A stretch of 64,000 bases of DNA. Origin: SURF-13 sp041695325 (GTDB lineage Bacteria > Pseudomonadota > Gammaproteobacteria > SURF-13). Location of the stretch: assembly GCA_041695325.1 (NCBI GenBank), contig JBGFRC010000009.1:43683-107682 (forward strand). The letters run 5' to 3'. Under the pieces are notes generated by a model, which made no database searches, was not told the origin of the DNA, and worked only from the letters and a program-made list of their open reading frames with translations. Both the position numbers and the translations under genes were made by a program. Below, in pieces: positions 16,355 to 25,984 of this stretch. Position 1 is the stretch's first letter, and each line of letters begins with the position of its first letter.

Positions 16355-18322
16355 ATGAGCACCGCAACCATTGAATCCGTTTTGCACGAGCGGCGGCTGT
16401 TTCAGCCGCCGGCAACGTTTGTCGCGCGCGCGCGCATCAAAGGCATGGCCGAGCTGAGAACCTTGCAACAGCAGGCCGCGCAAGATCATGAACAATTCTG
16501 GGCCGGTCTCGCGCGCGAGCAGATAAGCTGGCACAAGCCCTTCACGCGCATACTCGACAGCAGCCATGCGCCGCACTACCGCTGGTTCGATGGCGGACTG
16601 CTGAACGTCTCCTACAACTGCCTGGACCGGAACCTCAAAGACAAGGCCAACAAAACCGCCGTCATTTTCGAAGGCGAACAGGGCGACATCCGCCGCGTGA
16701 CCTACGCCGAGCTGCACCGCGATGTGTGCCGCTTCGCCAACGCCCTTAAAGCGCGCGGCATCAAGCAAGGCGACCGGGTGGTGATCTACCTGCCTATGGT
16801 GCCCGAAGCCGTCGTCGCCATGCAGGCGTGCGCACGCATCGGCGCGATCCACTCCGTGGTGTTTGGCGGCTTCTCCGCGCAGTCGCTGAAAGACCGCATC
16901 GAGGACGCCGGCGCGAGGATGCTCATCACCGCCGACGGCGGCGCGCGCGGCGGCAAGGTCATTGAACTGAAACTCGCCGCCGACCAGGCGCTGGCCAAGG
17001 GTTGCCCCACCATTGAATCGGTCGTGGTCTTGAAGCGCAGCGGCCAAACCGTTCCCATGCAAAGCGGGCGCGATGTATGGTGGCACGACGCGGTGAAAAA
17101 CGTATCCGATCAATGCGAACCGGCGTGGCTGGAGAGCGAGCATCCCTTATTTCTGCTTTACACCTCCGGCTCCACCGGCAAACCAAAAGGCATACAACAC
17201 TCCAGCGCCGGCTACCTGCTCGGCGCCATCGTCACCATGCAGTGGGTATTCGACATCCGCGATGACGACGTCTTCTGGTGCACCGCCGACGTGGGCTGGG
17301 TGACCGGCCATAGCTACATTGCCTATGGGCCGCTTGCCACCGGCGCGACCATGGTGATGTATGAAGGCGCGCCGACCATACCCGACGGCGGACGCTTCTG
17401 GGACATCTGCCAGCGCCACGGCGTCACCATCTTCTACACCGCGCCCACCGCGATACGCGGCCTGATGAAACTGGGCGACGACATTCCCGCCAAATACGAT
17501 TTATCCAGACTGCGTCTGCTCGGCACGGTGGGCGAGCCGATCAATCCAGAAGCCTGGATGTGGTATCACAAACACATTGGCCACGAACGCTGCCCCATCA
17601 CCGACACCTGGTGGCAGACCGAAACCGGCGCGCACCTCATCGCCCCCATCCCCGGCGCGCTGCCCACCAAACCCGGCTCCTGCACCCTGCCCCTGCCCGG
17701 CATCGCAGCGGACGTCGTGGACGAAGAAGGCAACAGCATTGCCAAACCCGACCAGGGCGGTCATCTCGTCATCAAAAAGCCGTGGCCGTTCATGCTGCGC
17801 GGCATCTGGGGCGACGAGCAGCGCTACCTGGACACCTACTGGAAAAAATTCCAAAACAGATACTACGTCGCGGGCGACACCGCGCACAAAGACGAAGACG
17901 GCTATTTCTGGATCATGGGCCGCGCCGACGACGTGCTCAAGGTCTCCGGCCACCGCCTCGGCACCATGGAGATCGAATCCGCCCTGGTCGCGCACCCCAA
18001 GGTCGCCGAAGCCGCTGTGGTCGGCAAACCTGACGAGGTCAAAGGCGAGGTTGTATTCGCCTACGTCGTGCTGAAAGGCCCGCGCCCCGCGGGCGGCGTG
18101 GACGAAACCCTCACCAAAGAGCTGCGCGCCTGGGTCACCGAGCAAATCGGCCCCATCGCCCGTCCCGATGACATCCGCTATGCGGATAACTTACCAAAAA
18201 CCCGCTCCGGCAAAATCATGCGCCGCCTGCTGCGCTCCATCGCCGCCGGCGAGGCCATCACCCAAGACACCTCGACGCTGGAAAACGAGGCGATACTGTT
18301 GCAGTTGCAGGGGAAGGCGTGA
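16355..18322 (+). CDS. acs: Acetyl-CoA synthetase
   Basis: The ATG at 16355 gives 655 residues, the normal length for Acs. It activates acetate to acetyl-CoA via acetyl-AMP. Visible motifs are the AMP-binding Y-T-S-G-S-T-G-K-P-K-G, the T-D-T-W-W-Q-T-E-T-G core and the C-terminal P-K-T-R-S-G-K-I-M-R-R. The lysine in the last is the one acetylated by Pat-type enzymes to switch Acs off. The start lies one base after the fabI stop, an unusual but sensible pairing of acetyl-CoA supply with fatty-acid synthesis. Confidence 0.96.
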   Translation: MSTATIESVLHERRLFQPPATFVARARIKGMAELRTLQQQAAQDHEQFWAGLAREQISWHKPFTRILDSSHAPHYRWFDGGLLNVSYNCLDRNLKDKANKTAVIFEGEQGDIRRVTYAELHRDVCRFANALKARGIKQGDRVVIYLPMVPEAVVAMQACARIGAIHSVVFGGFSAQSLKDRIEDAGARMLITADGGARGGKVIELKLAADQALAKGCPTIESVVVLKRSGQTVPMQSGRDVWWHDAVKNVSDQCEPAWLESEHPLFLLYTSGSTGKPKGIQHSSAGYLLGAIVTMQWVFDIRDDDVFWCTADVGWVTGHSYIAYGPLATGATMVMYEGAPTIPDGGRFWDICQRHGVTIFYTAPTAIRGLMKLGDDIPAKYDLSRLRLLGTVGEPINPEAWMWYHKHIGHERCPITDTWWQTETGAHLIAPIPGALPTKPGSCTLPLPGIAADVVDEEGNSIAKPDQGGHLVIKKPWPFMLRGIWGDEQRYLDTYWKKFQNRYYVAGDTAHKDEDGYFWIMGRADDVLKVSGHRLGTMEIESALVAHPKVAEAAVVGKPDEVKGEVVFAYVVLKGPRPAGGVDETLTKELRAWVTEQIGPIARPDDIRYADNLPKTRSGKIMRRLLRSIAAGEAITQDTSTLENEAILLQLQGKA

Positions 18323-18379
18323 GCCTGAGCTGTTGCGCTTGATCCGGCCCCCTGCCAACTGTTGAAATAAACCGCGTAG

Positions 18380-19366
18380 ATGCAACGTGCCACCCATCGC
18401 TTCCACGGCGCCTTTAGTCCGCCCTGGTGGCTGCGCAACGCGCATCTGCAAACGTTGTGGGCGGCCCTTGTGCGCCGTGCGCCAAAACCTGCGCTGCGGC
18501 GGGAACGGCTGGAGCTGCCGGATGGGGATTTTGTTGATCTGGACTGGACTACCGGAGCGAGCGGTCCGGTGGTCGTCGTCTTGCACGGCTTGCAGGGTTC
18601 CAGCGGCTCCAATTATGCGCGCGGCCTTTTGGAGTCTCTGCACCAACAAGGCTTCCGCGCCGTGCTCATGCATTTTCGCGGTTGCAGCGGCGAATCAAAC
18701 CGGTTATCGCGCTTTTATCATGCCGGGGAAACCGGCGATCTCCACACCCTGATTCATGCGCTGCGCGCGCGTGAGCCGCACACGCCACTTGCCGCAGTAG
18801 GCTACTCTTTGGGCGGCAACGTGCTGTTGAACTATCTGGGCCAGCCGGGGAACAACGCGCCGCTGGCGTGCGCGGTAGCGGTATCGGTGCCGTTTGATTT
18901 ACATCACGCCGCGCAGCGGCTGGAACGCGGGTTTTCCAGAGTTTATCAGTATGGTTTGTTGCGTTCTTTGCGTATAGCCGTGCGCAAGAAATTCAAATCC
19001 CTGTCCGCGCCGGTTGGTCTGGATGAGCTCTCCCGAATCAACAGCCTGCGTGACTATGACGATAAAATCACCGCGCCGTTGCACGGTTTTTCCGGCGTGG
19101 ACGAGTACTATACGAAATCAAGCTGCCGCCAATCCTTAAACCGGATACGCACACCGACGCTGATTCTGCACGCCGCCGATGACCCGTTTATGACGCCCGC
19201 CGCCATCCCGTCGCCTGACGAACTCTCGCCCTGCGTGACGCTGGAACTTTCCGAGCATGGCGGGCATGTGGGCTTTGTAGGCGGCGCACCCTGGGAAGCC
19301 TGTTACTGGCTGGAGCAGCGCATACCGGAGTATCTCAAAAACGCATTTATGTCGTTACGTATATAA
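18380..19366 (+). CDS. YheT-family alpha/beta hydrolase
   Basis: A 328-residue hydrolase. The fold markers are V-V-V-L-H-G-L-Q-G-S-S-G-S (oxyanion loop) and the nucleophile elbow G-Y-S-L-G-G-N. The acid lies in H-A-A-D-D-P-F and the catalytic histidine in S-E-H-G-G-H-V-G-F. The N-terminal W-W-L-R-N-A-H-L-Q-T-L-W is characteristic of the YheT/ABHD1-3 family, whose members act on esters or phospholipids; the bacterial substrate is not established. It lies between acs and marC on the same strand. Confidence 0.9.
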   Translation: MQRATHRFHGAFSPPWWLRNAHLQTLWAALVRRAPKPALRRERLELPDGDFVDLDWTTGASGPVVVVLHGLQGSSGSNYARGLLESLHQQGFRAVLMHFRGCSGESNRLSRFYHAGETGDLHTLIHALRAREPHTPLAAVGYSLGGNVLLNYLGQPGNNAPLACAVAVSVPFDLHHAAQRLERGFSRVYQYGLLRSLRIAVRKKFKSLSAPVGLDELSRINSLRDYDDKITAPLHGFSGVDEYYTKSSCRQSLNRIRTPTLILHAADDPFMTPAAIPSPDELSPCVTLELSEHGGHVGFVGGAPWEACYWLEQRIPEYLKNAFMSLRI

Positions 19367-19393
19367 TGCCCATACCATGCGGGAGCCGGCCTG

Positions 19394-20020
19394 ATGCAAT
19401 TTGACACCATACTGCTTATTAAGCAATACGTCTCCTTGCTGGTGGTGCTCGCCCCCCTCGACGTGATGCCGCTTTATCTCGCGCTCACGCACGACATGGA
19501 GCCCGCGCGGCGGCGCAGGGTTTTACTGCGCATGATCGTCACCGTGCTGGTGACGCTGCTGTTCTTCCAATACGGCGGCATGTATCTGTTCACGCTGATC
19601 GGCATCAGCCTGCCGAGCTTCCAGGTGGCGGGCGGGCTGATCCTCGCCTCGATGGCCTGGTCCATGCTGCATGCCGAGCCGTCGCGCCTGCAAAGCCTGC
19701 GTGAAGACGATACTGCGCAGCGCGAGGACGTTTCCATCGTGCCGCTCGGCATTCCCATGCTGGCCGGCCCCGGCACCATCACCGCAGTGATTCTTTACAC
19801 TCAGCAGCAGGGCGCGAGCCTGGCCGGGCACGCGCAACTGAGCGGCGTAATACTGCTCACGGCGCTTACGCTCTATGTGCTGTTCCGCATGGCGGGGCCG
19901 CTGTTCGCCAAGATAGGCCCGACCGGCGCGCGTGTCACCACGCGCATCATGGGCTTGCTGCTGCTTGCGGTGGCGATGGAATTTATCTTGCGCGGCGTTA
20001 CCGCGGTGCTGGACCGTTAG
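19394..20020 (+). CDS. MarC/UPF0056 family inner-membrane protein
   Basis: A 208-residue hydrophobic protein with about six transmembrane segments. Family marks are L-A-P-L-D-V-M-P-L-Y-L-A-L-T near the N-terminus and I-P-L-G-I-P-M-L-A-G-P-G-T-I-T in the middle. The family is integral to the inner membrane; no transport activity is firmly assigned, and the old link to multiple antibiotic resistance is by name only. It ends in a 23-bp convergent overlap with the secretin-like gene. Confidence 0.92.
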   Translation: MQFDTILLIKQYVSLLVVLAPLDVMPLYLALTHDMEPARRRRVLLRMIVTVLVTLLFFQYGGMYLFTLIGISLPSFQVAGGLILASMAWSMLHAEPSRLQSLREDDTAQREDVSIVPLGIPMLAGPGTITAVILYTQQQGASLAGHAQLSGVILLTALTLYVLFRMAGPLFAKIGPTGARVTTRIMGLLLLAVAMEFILRGVTAVLDR

Positions 20021-20852
20021 TGGGTACTTCTTCCACTTTAATCAAGACCCGGCGTTGTTCCTTGCGCAGCCCGCGCGTCGAGGACAGGATTTCGCCGTCC
20101 GCCGAGCCTTGCTCGCGCACCGCGCCGCCGATGTCCATCCACTCGCCGAGCTTGCCTGACACCGTGGTGTGTATGCGCTGGATATTGATTGCGCCGCCGT
20201 CGCGCTGATCCACCAGCGCACGTTGCGGGCTGATTTCCAGCGTTACGTTGCTGCCGCTTACGCGCGCCAGCACGCTGAAACCGGTGGTGATGTCTTTGTA
20301 AGTGACGGTGTTGTACGCTCTGGGGTCCGGCCCGTCCGGGTCCACGATGCGCTCCACGACAGGGATGGACTGCCCGATCTGGATCAGCGCCTGATTGCCC
20401 TCCAGCACCTGGACCTGCTGGGCCTTCTCATCGTGGCGCAGAGCGTCGCTGCGCGTGATGCGCACTTCCACGCCGTCGGGTGACGGTGTTTTATCTGTGC
20501 GCGCGCGTATGTCGCCGGAGCGGATTTCGCCCCTGATCTGCTCTGCGCTGCGCGTATCCTCAAGCTCCGCGCCTTGCTTCACCGTAATCAGCAGCATACG
20601 CGGCGCGCGATCAAATTCGGCCAGGATTTCCCTGATCTGTGCGAGGCTTTCCGGAGTGGCGCGCACGATCAACCGGTTGTTGTGACCTTGCACCGTCCCG
20701 GCCACGAACGGCTTGACCAGGGTAACGGCCTGTTCGGCGGTGAGGTGCTTCAGCGGAATAATCTCCAGCGTTTCTTCCTGGGCCAGGCACGTACCGGACA
20801 GGCACACGGCCAGCGCGATTGCCGCAAGCGGAATTTTCCGGCCATGCGGCAT
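19998..20852 (-). CDS. Exported secretin-domain-like protein
   Basis: A 284-residue protein from the ATG at 20852, with a signal peptide (M-P-H-G-R-K-I-P-L-A-A-I-A-L-A-V-C-L-S-G, cleavage near L-A-Q-E). Residues about 26-80 form an N1/NolW-like domain (I-I-P-L-K-H-L-T-A-E-Q-A-V-T-L-V-K-P-F-V...N-R-L-I-V-R-A-T-P-E-S-L-A-Q-I-R-E-I-L-A-E-F-D). The C-terminal half resembles a secretin-type beta domain (G-Q-S-I-P-V...I-T-T-G-F-S-V) but is too short for a full pore. It may be a periplasmic ring or accessory protein. It starts 2 bp after the DUF7931-like gene and forms an operon with purB. Confidence 0.7.
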   Translation of the reverse strand: MPHGRKIPLAAIALAVCLSGTCLAQEETLEIIPLKHLTAEQAVTLVKPFVAGTVQGHNNRLIVRATPESLAQIREILAEFDRAPRMLLITVKQGAELEDTRSAEQIRGEIRSGDIRARTDKTPSPDGVEVRITRSDALRHDEKAQQVQVLEGNQALIQIGQSIPVVERIVDPDGPDPRAYNTVTYKDITTGFSVLARVSGSNVTLEISPQRALVDQRDGGAINIQRIHTTVSGKLGEWMDIGGAVREQGSADGEILSSTRGLRKEQRRVLIKVEEVPTNGPAPR

Positions 20853-20854
20853 GG

Positions 20855-21367
20855 CTAAATATGCAGCCTGCGCAGCTGCGGGCCGGGCTCGCTCAACTCC
20901 CATACCTCGTCAAAGAATTTCACCAGCACAGCGGCCTGCTCCGGGGCGTGAAAGCTGACCTCGCCTTCACAGCGGTCGCTTAACCTTCTGTGCAGTACGC
21001 CCATTTTATCCACCACCAGAAAGGCCTCGTTATAGCCATCATGATCGGGCGCGGGTTTGCGGATTTGAATAAAACTGCTGAGTTGCTGCGCCAGCGCGAC
21101 CAGGCCGTGGCCGCGGCTCACGATCTTTTCGGAATTCCTCACCAGGACCCTGATCTGCGAATAGCGGCTGTAGAGGGCGAGCTTGCGCACCGCCTCGACA
21201 AACGGCGGATTATCATAAATGGCGTGATCCAGGTCGCGGCTGTAGATGTGCAGAAAACGTTTGCCCTGGCTCACCAGGGCAAGGGCGGCGGCGCGGTTCT
21301 CGACGCTGGTGCTGACCAATATGCGCTCCGCATCCACTCCGAGTTTCAACCCCTCCAGGCTTTGCAT
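20855..21367 (-). CDS. Conserved hypothetical, DUF7931-like
   Basis: A 170-residue soluble protein from the ATG at 21367 (M-Q-S-L-E-G-L-K-L-G-V-D). It contains R-F-L-H-I-Y-S-R-D-L-D-H-A-I-Y-D near residue 40 and R-G-H-G-L-V-A-L-A-Q-Q-L-S-S-F-I-Q-I-R-K. The pattern resembles a degenerate phospholipase-D-like fold seen in small gammaproteobacterial proteins, assigned from memory and not secure. It sits 13 bp after purB and 2 bp before the secretin-like gene, so it is co-transcribed. Confidence 0.65.
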   Translation of the reverse strand: MQSLEGLKLGVDAERILVSTSVENRAAALALVSQGKRFLHIYSRDLDHAIYDNPPFVEAVRKLALYSRYSQIRVLVRNSEKIVSRGHGLVALAQQLSSFIQIRKPAPDHDGYNEAFLVVDKMGVLHRRLSDRCEGEVSFHAPEQAAVLVKFFDEVWELSEPGPQLRRLHI

Positions 21368-21380
21368 GATGAGGGGCGCC

Positions 21381-22748
21381 CTACTGTTTTTCCGACAACT
21401 CCCGGGCAAACCCAAGATACGTGCCGGGCGTCAGCTCAAGCAGGCGTTGTCTGGCTTCATCGGGCATCGCCAGCGTCTTGATAAAGCCGTGCAGAACCTG
21501 TTTATCAACGACCTTGCCGCGCGTCAGCGTCTTGAGTTGCTCATAAGGTTCGGGAATGCCATAACGACGCATCACGGTCTGCACCGCCTCCGCGAGCACT
21601 CCCCACTCGTTCTCAAGATCATCGTTGATGCGCGCGCTATCCACCTCCAGCTTGGCGATGCCTTGCAGGCAGGTCTGGAAGGCCAGCACGCTGTGCGCGA
21701 TAGCGACGCCGATGTTGCGCAATACGGTGGAATCGCTGAGGTCGCGCTGCCAGCGCGAGACGGGCAGCTTGTCACGCATGAAGCCGAGCAGCGCGTTGGC
21801 GAGGCCGAGGTTGCCTTCGGAATTTTCAAAGTCTATGGGGTTGACCTTGTGCGGCATGGTGGAGGAGCCGACCTCGCCCGCGACGGTCTTTTGCCTGAAA
21901 TAGCCGAGCGCGATGTAACCCCAGACGTCACGGTTGAAATCTATCAGCACGTTGTTGAACCGGCTCAGGGCGTCGAACAGCTCCGCCATATAATCATGCG
22001 GTTCGATCTGCGTGGTGTGTGAGTTCCAGTCCAGGCCCAGGCTTTTTACAAACTGCTCGTTGAGCGTGAGCCAGTCCACCTCCGGGTAAGCGGCGCGATG
22101 CGCGTTGTAATTGCCCACCGCGCCGTTGAATTTGCCGAGCAGCGCGACGGCGGCGAACTGCGCGCGCTGGCGCCGCAGGCGATGGGCGGCATTGGCCATT
22201 TCCTTGCCCAGCGTGGTTGGCGTCGCGGGCTGGCCGTGGGTGCGCGCGAGCATCGGCTGCGCTGCGTGGCGCTCAGCGAGGGCGCGCAGCTCGTCTATCA
22301 ATTTATCCATCAGCGGCAACAGTGCGCGATCGCGCGCCTCGCGCAGCATGAGCGCATGGGCGATATTGTTAATATCCTCCGAGGTGCAGGCGAAATGCAG
22401 GAACCCGGCGGCAGCCTGCAATTCCTTGTCGCCCTTGACCTGCTCCTTGAGAAAATACTCTATTGCCTTTACATCATGATTGGTGATGCGCTCGATTTCC
22501 TTGACGCGCCGAGCCTGCGGCAAGTCAAATTGCTCGATAATGGCGTCAAGTGTGCGTTGGGCCTGTTCACTGAACGGCCGCAGCTCAGGAATCAAGGGGC
22601 TGGCGGCGAGCCATTGCAGCCAGCGCACCTCCACCAGCACCCGGCGGCGGATCAGGCCGAATTCGCTGAATATTGCACGCAGCGCCTCGGTCTTTTTGGC
22701 GTAGCGCCCATCCAAGGGGGAAATTGCAGTGAGATCAGAATGTTCCAT
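21381..22748 (-). CDS. purB: Adenylosuccinate lyase
   Basis: A 455-residue fumarase/aspartase-superfamily enzyme acting twice in purine synthesis (SAICAR to AICAR, and adenylosuccinate to AMP). The E. coli-type N-terminus is present (L-T-A-I-S-P-L-D-G-R-Y). The flexible catalytic loop signature is S-S-T-M-P-H-K-V-N-P-I-D-F-E-N-S-E-G-N, and T-H-G-Q-P-A-T-P-T-T-L-G-K-E binds substrate. It is separated from hflD and mnmA, which often adjoin it in gammaproteobacteria, by two rightward genes. Confidence 0.97.
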   Translation of the reverse strand: MEHSDLTAISPLDGRYAKKTEALRAIFSEFGLIRRRVLVEVRWLQWLAASPLIPELRPFSEQAQRTLDAIIEQFDLPQARRVKEIERITNHDVKAIEYFLKEQVKGDKELQAAAGFLHFACTSEDINNIAHALMLREARDRALLPLMDKLIDELRALAERHAAQPMLARTHGQPATPTTLGKEMANAAHRLRRQRAQFAAVALLGKFNGAVGNYNAHRAAYPEVDWLTLNEQFVKSLGLDWNSHTTQIEPHDYMAELFDALSRFNNVLIDFNRDVWGYIALGYFRQKTVAGEVGSSTMPHKVNPIDFENSEGNLGLANALLGFMRDKLPVSRWQRDLSDSTVLRNIGVAIAHSVLAFQTCLQGIAKLEVDSARINDDLENEWGVLAEAVQTVMRRYGIPEPYEQLKTLTRGKVVDKQVLHGFIKTLAMPDEARQRLLELTPGTYLGFARELSEKQ

Positions 22749-22790
22749 CCGCTTAGGGTAGCGTCAAACGCGGTAGAATCCTAGCCTCCC

Positions 22791-23399
22791 GTGGCGAAAA
22801 AACCGGAAAATCTGCAAAAGCTGCTGACCGAGGTGCGTGCCTGCCGCGCCTGCGCGGACTTGCCGCTCGGCCCTAAGCCCATGGTACGCGCCAGCGCCAC
22901 GGCGCGGTTGCTGATCGTGGGCCAGGCCCCCGGCACGCGCGTGCACCACACCGGACTGTCCTGGAACGACCCCAGCGGCGACCGGCTGCGCGCATGGATG
23001 AACGTGGACCGGGACACGTTTTACGACGAATCGCGCGTGGCCGTCATCCCGATGGGCTTTTGTTACCCCGGCAAGGGCAAGGGCGGCGACCTGCCGCCGC
23101 GCCCGGAGTGCGCGAAACTGTGGCGCGAACGCTTGCACGCGGCGCTGCCCCGGATCGGGCTGACCCTGCTCATCGGCCAGTACGCGCAGCGCTATTATCT
23201 GGGTGATCGCATCAAGCCCACCTTGGCCGAGACCGTGCGCCATTGGCGCGATTATCTGCCGCATTACCTGCCGCTGCCCCACCCGTCGCCGCGTAATCTG
23301 CTTTGGCTCAAGCGCAACCCGTGGTTCGAGCGCGAGGTGGCGCCGGTGTTGCGCGCCGAAATACAGCGCTTGCTCGCGGTGGCGGCGCGAAAGCGCTAA
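22791..23399 (+). CDS. Uracil-DNA glycosylase superfamily protein
   Basis: A 202-residue protein with a GTG start at 22791. The UDG-fold water-activating loop reads L-I-V-G-Q-A-P-G-T-R-V-H-H-T-G-L-S-W, and the DNA-intercalating loop is H-P-S-P-R-N-L-L-W near the end. Paired N-terminal cysteines (C-R-A-C) could belong to an iron-sulfur-like or zinc site, but the four-Cys pattern of family 4 is incomplete, so true uracil excision is not certain. It is divergent from purB with a 42-bp gap and lies just ahead of acnB. Confidence 0.82.
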   Translation: MAKKPENLQKLLTEVRACRACADLPLGPKPMVRASATARLLIVGQAPGTRVHHTGLSWNDPSGDRLRAWMNVDRDTFYDESRVAVIPMGFCYPGKGKGGDLPPRPECAKLWRERLHAALPRIGLTLLIGQYAQRYYLGDRIKPTLAETVRHWRDYLPHYLPLPHPSPRNLLWLKRNPWFEREVAPVLRAEIQRLLAVAARKR

Positions 23400-23428
23400 A
23401 ATATGACGTTTCCTCCCAGGGTTACGCA

Positions 23429-25984
23429 GTGCTGGACGCTTACCGCAAACATGTCGCCGAACGCGCGGCCCAACGCCTGCCGCCGTTGCCGCTCAACGCC
23501 AAGCAGACCGCCGAGCTGGTCGAATTATTGAAAAACCCGCCCGCCGGCGAGGGTGAGTTTTTGCTTGAGCTGATTACCCGGCGCGTGCCGCCGGGCGTGG
23601 ATCAGGCGGCCTATGTCAAGGCCGGATTTCTCGCGGCGCTGGCCGCAAACGAGGCGCACTCGCCGCTCATCTCGCGCCACCGCGCCGTGGAGCTGCTCGG
23701 CGCCATGCTGGGCGGCTACAACGTCCATCCGCTGATTGATCTTCTGGATGATGAAGAACTGGCGCCGCTGGCGGCGCAGGCGCTGGGCCACACCCTGCTC
23801 ATCTTTGACGCCTATCACGACGTGGTGAACAAGGCTGGGCACCATCCCCATGCCCGGCGGGTGTTGCAGTGGTGGGCCGAAGCCGCGTGGTTTACGCGCC
23901 GCGCGCCGCTTGCTGATGAAATCACCGTCACCGTGTTTAAGGCGCCGGGCGAGACCAACACCGATGATCTCTCGCCCGCCTCCGAGGCGTGGAGCCGCCC
24001 GGACATTCCGCTCCACGCCAGGAGCATGTTGATGAATAAAATGCCGGACGCGCTCGGCACCATCGAGACGCTGAAAAAGAAGGGTCATCCGCTCGCCTAC
24101 GTCGGCGACGTGGTCGGCGCCGGCTCCTCGCGCAAATCGGCCATTAACTCGGTGCTGTGGCACATGGGGCATGACATTCCTTACGTGCCCAACAAGCGCC
24201 AGGGCGGCGTGATACTGGGCGGCAAGATTGCGCCCATTTTTTTCAATACGGCGGAAGATTCGGGCGCGCTGCCCATCGAGTGTGACGTGACGCAACTCAA
24301 CACCGGCGACGTGATAAAAATCTATCCGCGCGCCGGGCGCATCACCAGTGAAAAGGGCGAGGAACTGGCGCGCTTCGAGCTGAAACCCGCGACCCTGCCG
24401 GACGAGGTGCGCGCCGGCGGGCGCATTCCGCTCATCATCGGCCGCGCGCTCACCGACAAGGCGCGCGAGCACCTGGGATTGCCGCATTCGACCGTGTTCA
24501 TCCGTCCCGTAGCGCCGAAAGACAGCGGCAAGGGTTACACGCTGGCGCAGAAGATGGTCGGCCGCGCCTGCGGCGTGGCTGGCGTGCGCCCCGGCACCTA
24601 TTGCGAACCGCGCATGACTACGGTCGGCTCGCAGGACACCACCGGCGCCATGACGCGCGATGAATTGAAGGAACTTGCTTGTCTCGGCTTCTCCGCTGAT
24701 CTCGTGATGCAGAGCTTCTGCCACACCGCCGCCTACCCCAAGCCGGTGGACATCCAGTTGCAGCACGAGCTGCCCGACTTCATCCGCACCCGCGGCGGCG
24801 TGGTGCTGCGCCCCGGCGACGGCATCATCCACTCCTGGCTCAACCGCATGCTGCTGCCCGACACCGTCGGCACCGGCGGCGACTCGCACACGCGTTTCCC
24901 CATCGGCATCAGCTTTCCCGCAGGCTCAGGCCTGGTCGCCTTCGCCGCCGCGCTGGGCGTGATGCCGCTCGACATGCCGGAGTCGGTGCTGGTGCGCTTC
25001 AAGGGCAAGATGCAGCCCGGCGTCACATTGCGCGATCTGGTCAACGCCATTCCTTATGTTGCTTTACAGAAGGGCTTGCTCACGCTCGATAAAAAAGGCA
25101 AGAAAAATATCTTCTCCGGGCGCGTGATGGAAATCGAAGGGCTGCCCGATCTCAAGATCGAACAGGCGTTCGAATTCGCCGACGCCTCGGCGGAGCGCTC
25201 CGCCAACGGCTGCACCGTGCGCCTCAACAAAGAGCCGGTAATTGAGTATCTCAAGTCCAACGTTACACTGTTGAAGTGGATGATGGCCAACGGCTACGAA
25301 GACCGCCGCACGCTGGAGCGGCGCATAAAAGCGATGGGGGCGTGGCTCGCCAGGCCGGAGCTGCTCGAAGCCGATAAAGACGCCGAGTACGCCGCAACCA
25401 TCGAGATTGATTTGAATCAGATCAAGGAGCCGCTGCTCGCCTGCCCCAACGACCCGGACAAGATCAAACCCCTGTCGGAGGTCGCGGGTGAACGCGTGGA
25501 TGAAGTGTTCATCGGCTCGTGCATGACCAACATCGGCCATTACCGCGCGGCGGGGAAAATCCTCGAAGGCGTAAACGATCTCCCGGTGCGACTGTGGATC
25601 GTGCCGCCCACGCGCATGGACGCGCATCAGCTCACCGAGGAAGGCTACTACGCCATCTTCGGCCGCGCCGGCGCCCGCACCGAAGTGCCCGGCTGCTCAC
25701 TCTGCATGGGCAACCAGGCGCGCGTACGCGACGGCGCCACCGTGATGTCCACCTCCACGCGCAACTTCCCCAACCGCATGGGCAAGGACGCCAACGTCTA
25801 TCTCGGCTCGGCGGAACTCTCCGCCGTCACCGCCAAACTCGGACGCATCCCGACCGTGCGGGAATACATGGACTACACCCACCGCATCGCACCGCTGTCG
25901 GACGGCATTTACCGCTACCTCAACTTCCACCAGATGGCGGAATATGCTGCAACGGCGGAAAATAAAATGACGGCTATAACATAG
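23429..25984 (+). CDS. acnB: Aconitate hydratase B
   Basis: The GTG at 23429 gives 851 residues and aligns with the canonical AcnB start (here V-L-D-A-Y-R-K-H-V-A-E-R-A-A); longer starts add unrelated sequence. It interconverts citrate and isocitrate in the TCA cycle. The AcnB-specific HEAT-like N-terminal domain (L-V-E-L-L-K-N-P-P-A-G-E) precedes the swivel domain (G-E-T-N-T-D-D-L-S-P). The Fe-S ligand cysteines lie in S-C-M-T-N-I-G-H and P-G-C-S-L-C-M-G-N-Q. It overlaps the convergent hflD end by 11 bp. Confidence 0.96.
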   Translation: MLDAYRKHVAERAAQRLPPLPLNAKQTAELVELLKNPPAGEGEFLLELITRRVPPGVDQAAYVKAGFLAALAANEAHSPLISRHRAVELLGAMLGGYNVHPLIDLLDDEELAPLAAQALGHTLLIFDAYHDVVNKAGHHPHARRVLQWWAEAAWFTRRAPLADEITVTVFKAPGETNTDDLSPASEAWSRPDIPLHARSMLMNKMPDALGTIETLKKKGHPLAYVGDVVGAGSSRKSAINSVLWHMGHDIPYVPNKRQGGVILGGKIAPIFFNTAEDSGALPIECDVTQLNTGDVIKIYPRAGRITSEKGEELARFELKPATLPDEVRAGGRIPLIIGRALTDKAREHLGLPHSTVFIRPVAPKDSGKGYTLAQKMVGRACGVAGVRPGTYCEPRMTTVGSQDTTGAMTRDELKELACLGFSADLVMQSFCHTAAYPKPVDIQLQHELPDFIRTRGGVVLRPGDGIIHSWLNRMLLPDTVGTGGDSHTRFPIGISFPAGSGLVAFAAALGVMPLDMPESVLVRFKGKMQPGVTLRDLVNAIPYVALQKGLLTLDKKGKKNIFSGRVMEIEGLPDLKIEQAFEFADASAERSANGCTVRLNKEPVIEYLKSNVTLLKWMMANGYEDRRTLERRIKAMGAWLARPELLEADKDAEYAATIEIDLNQIKEPLLACPNDPDKIKPLSEVAGERVDEVFIGSCMTNIGHYRAAGKILEGVNDLPVRLWIVPPTRMDAHQLTEEGYYAIFGRAGARTEVPGCSLCMGNQARVRDGATVMSTSTRNFPNRMGKDANVYLGSAELSAVTAKLGRIPTVREYMDYTHRIAPLSDGIYRYLNFHQMAEYAATAENKMTAIT

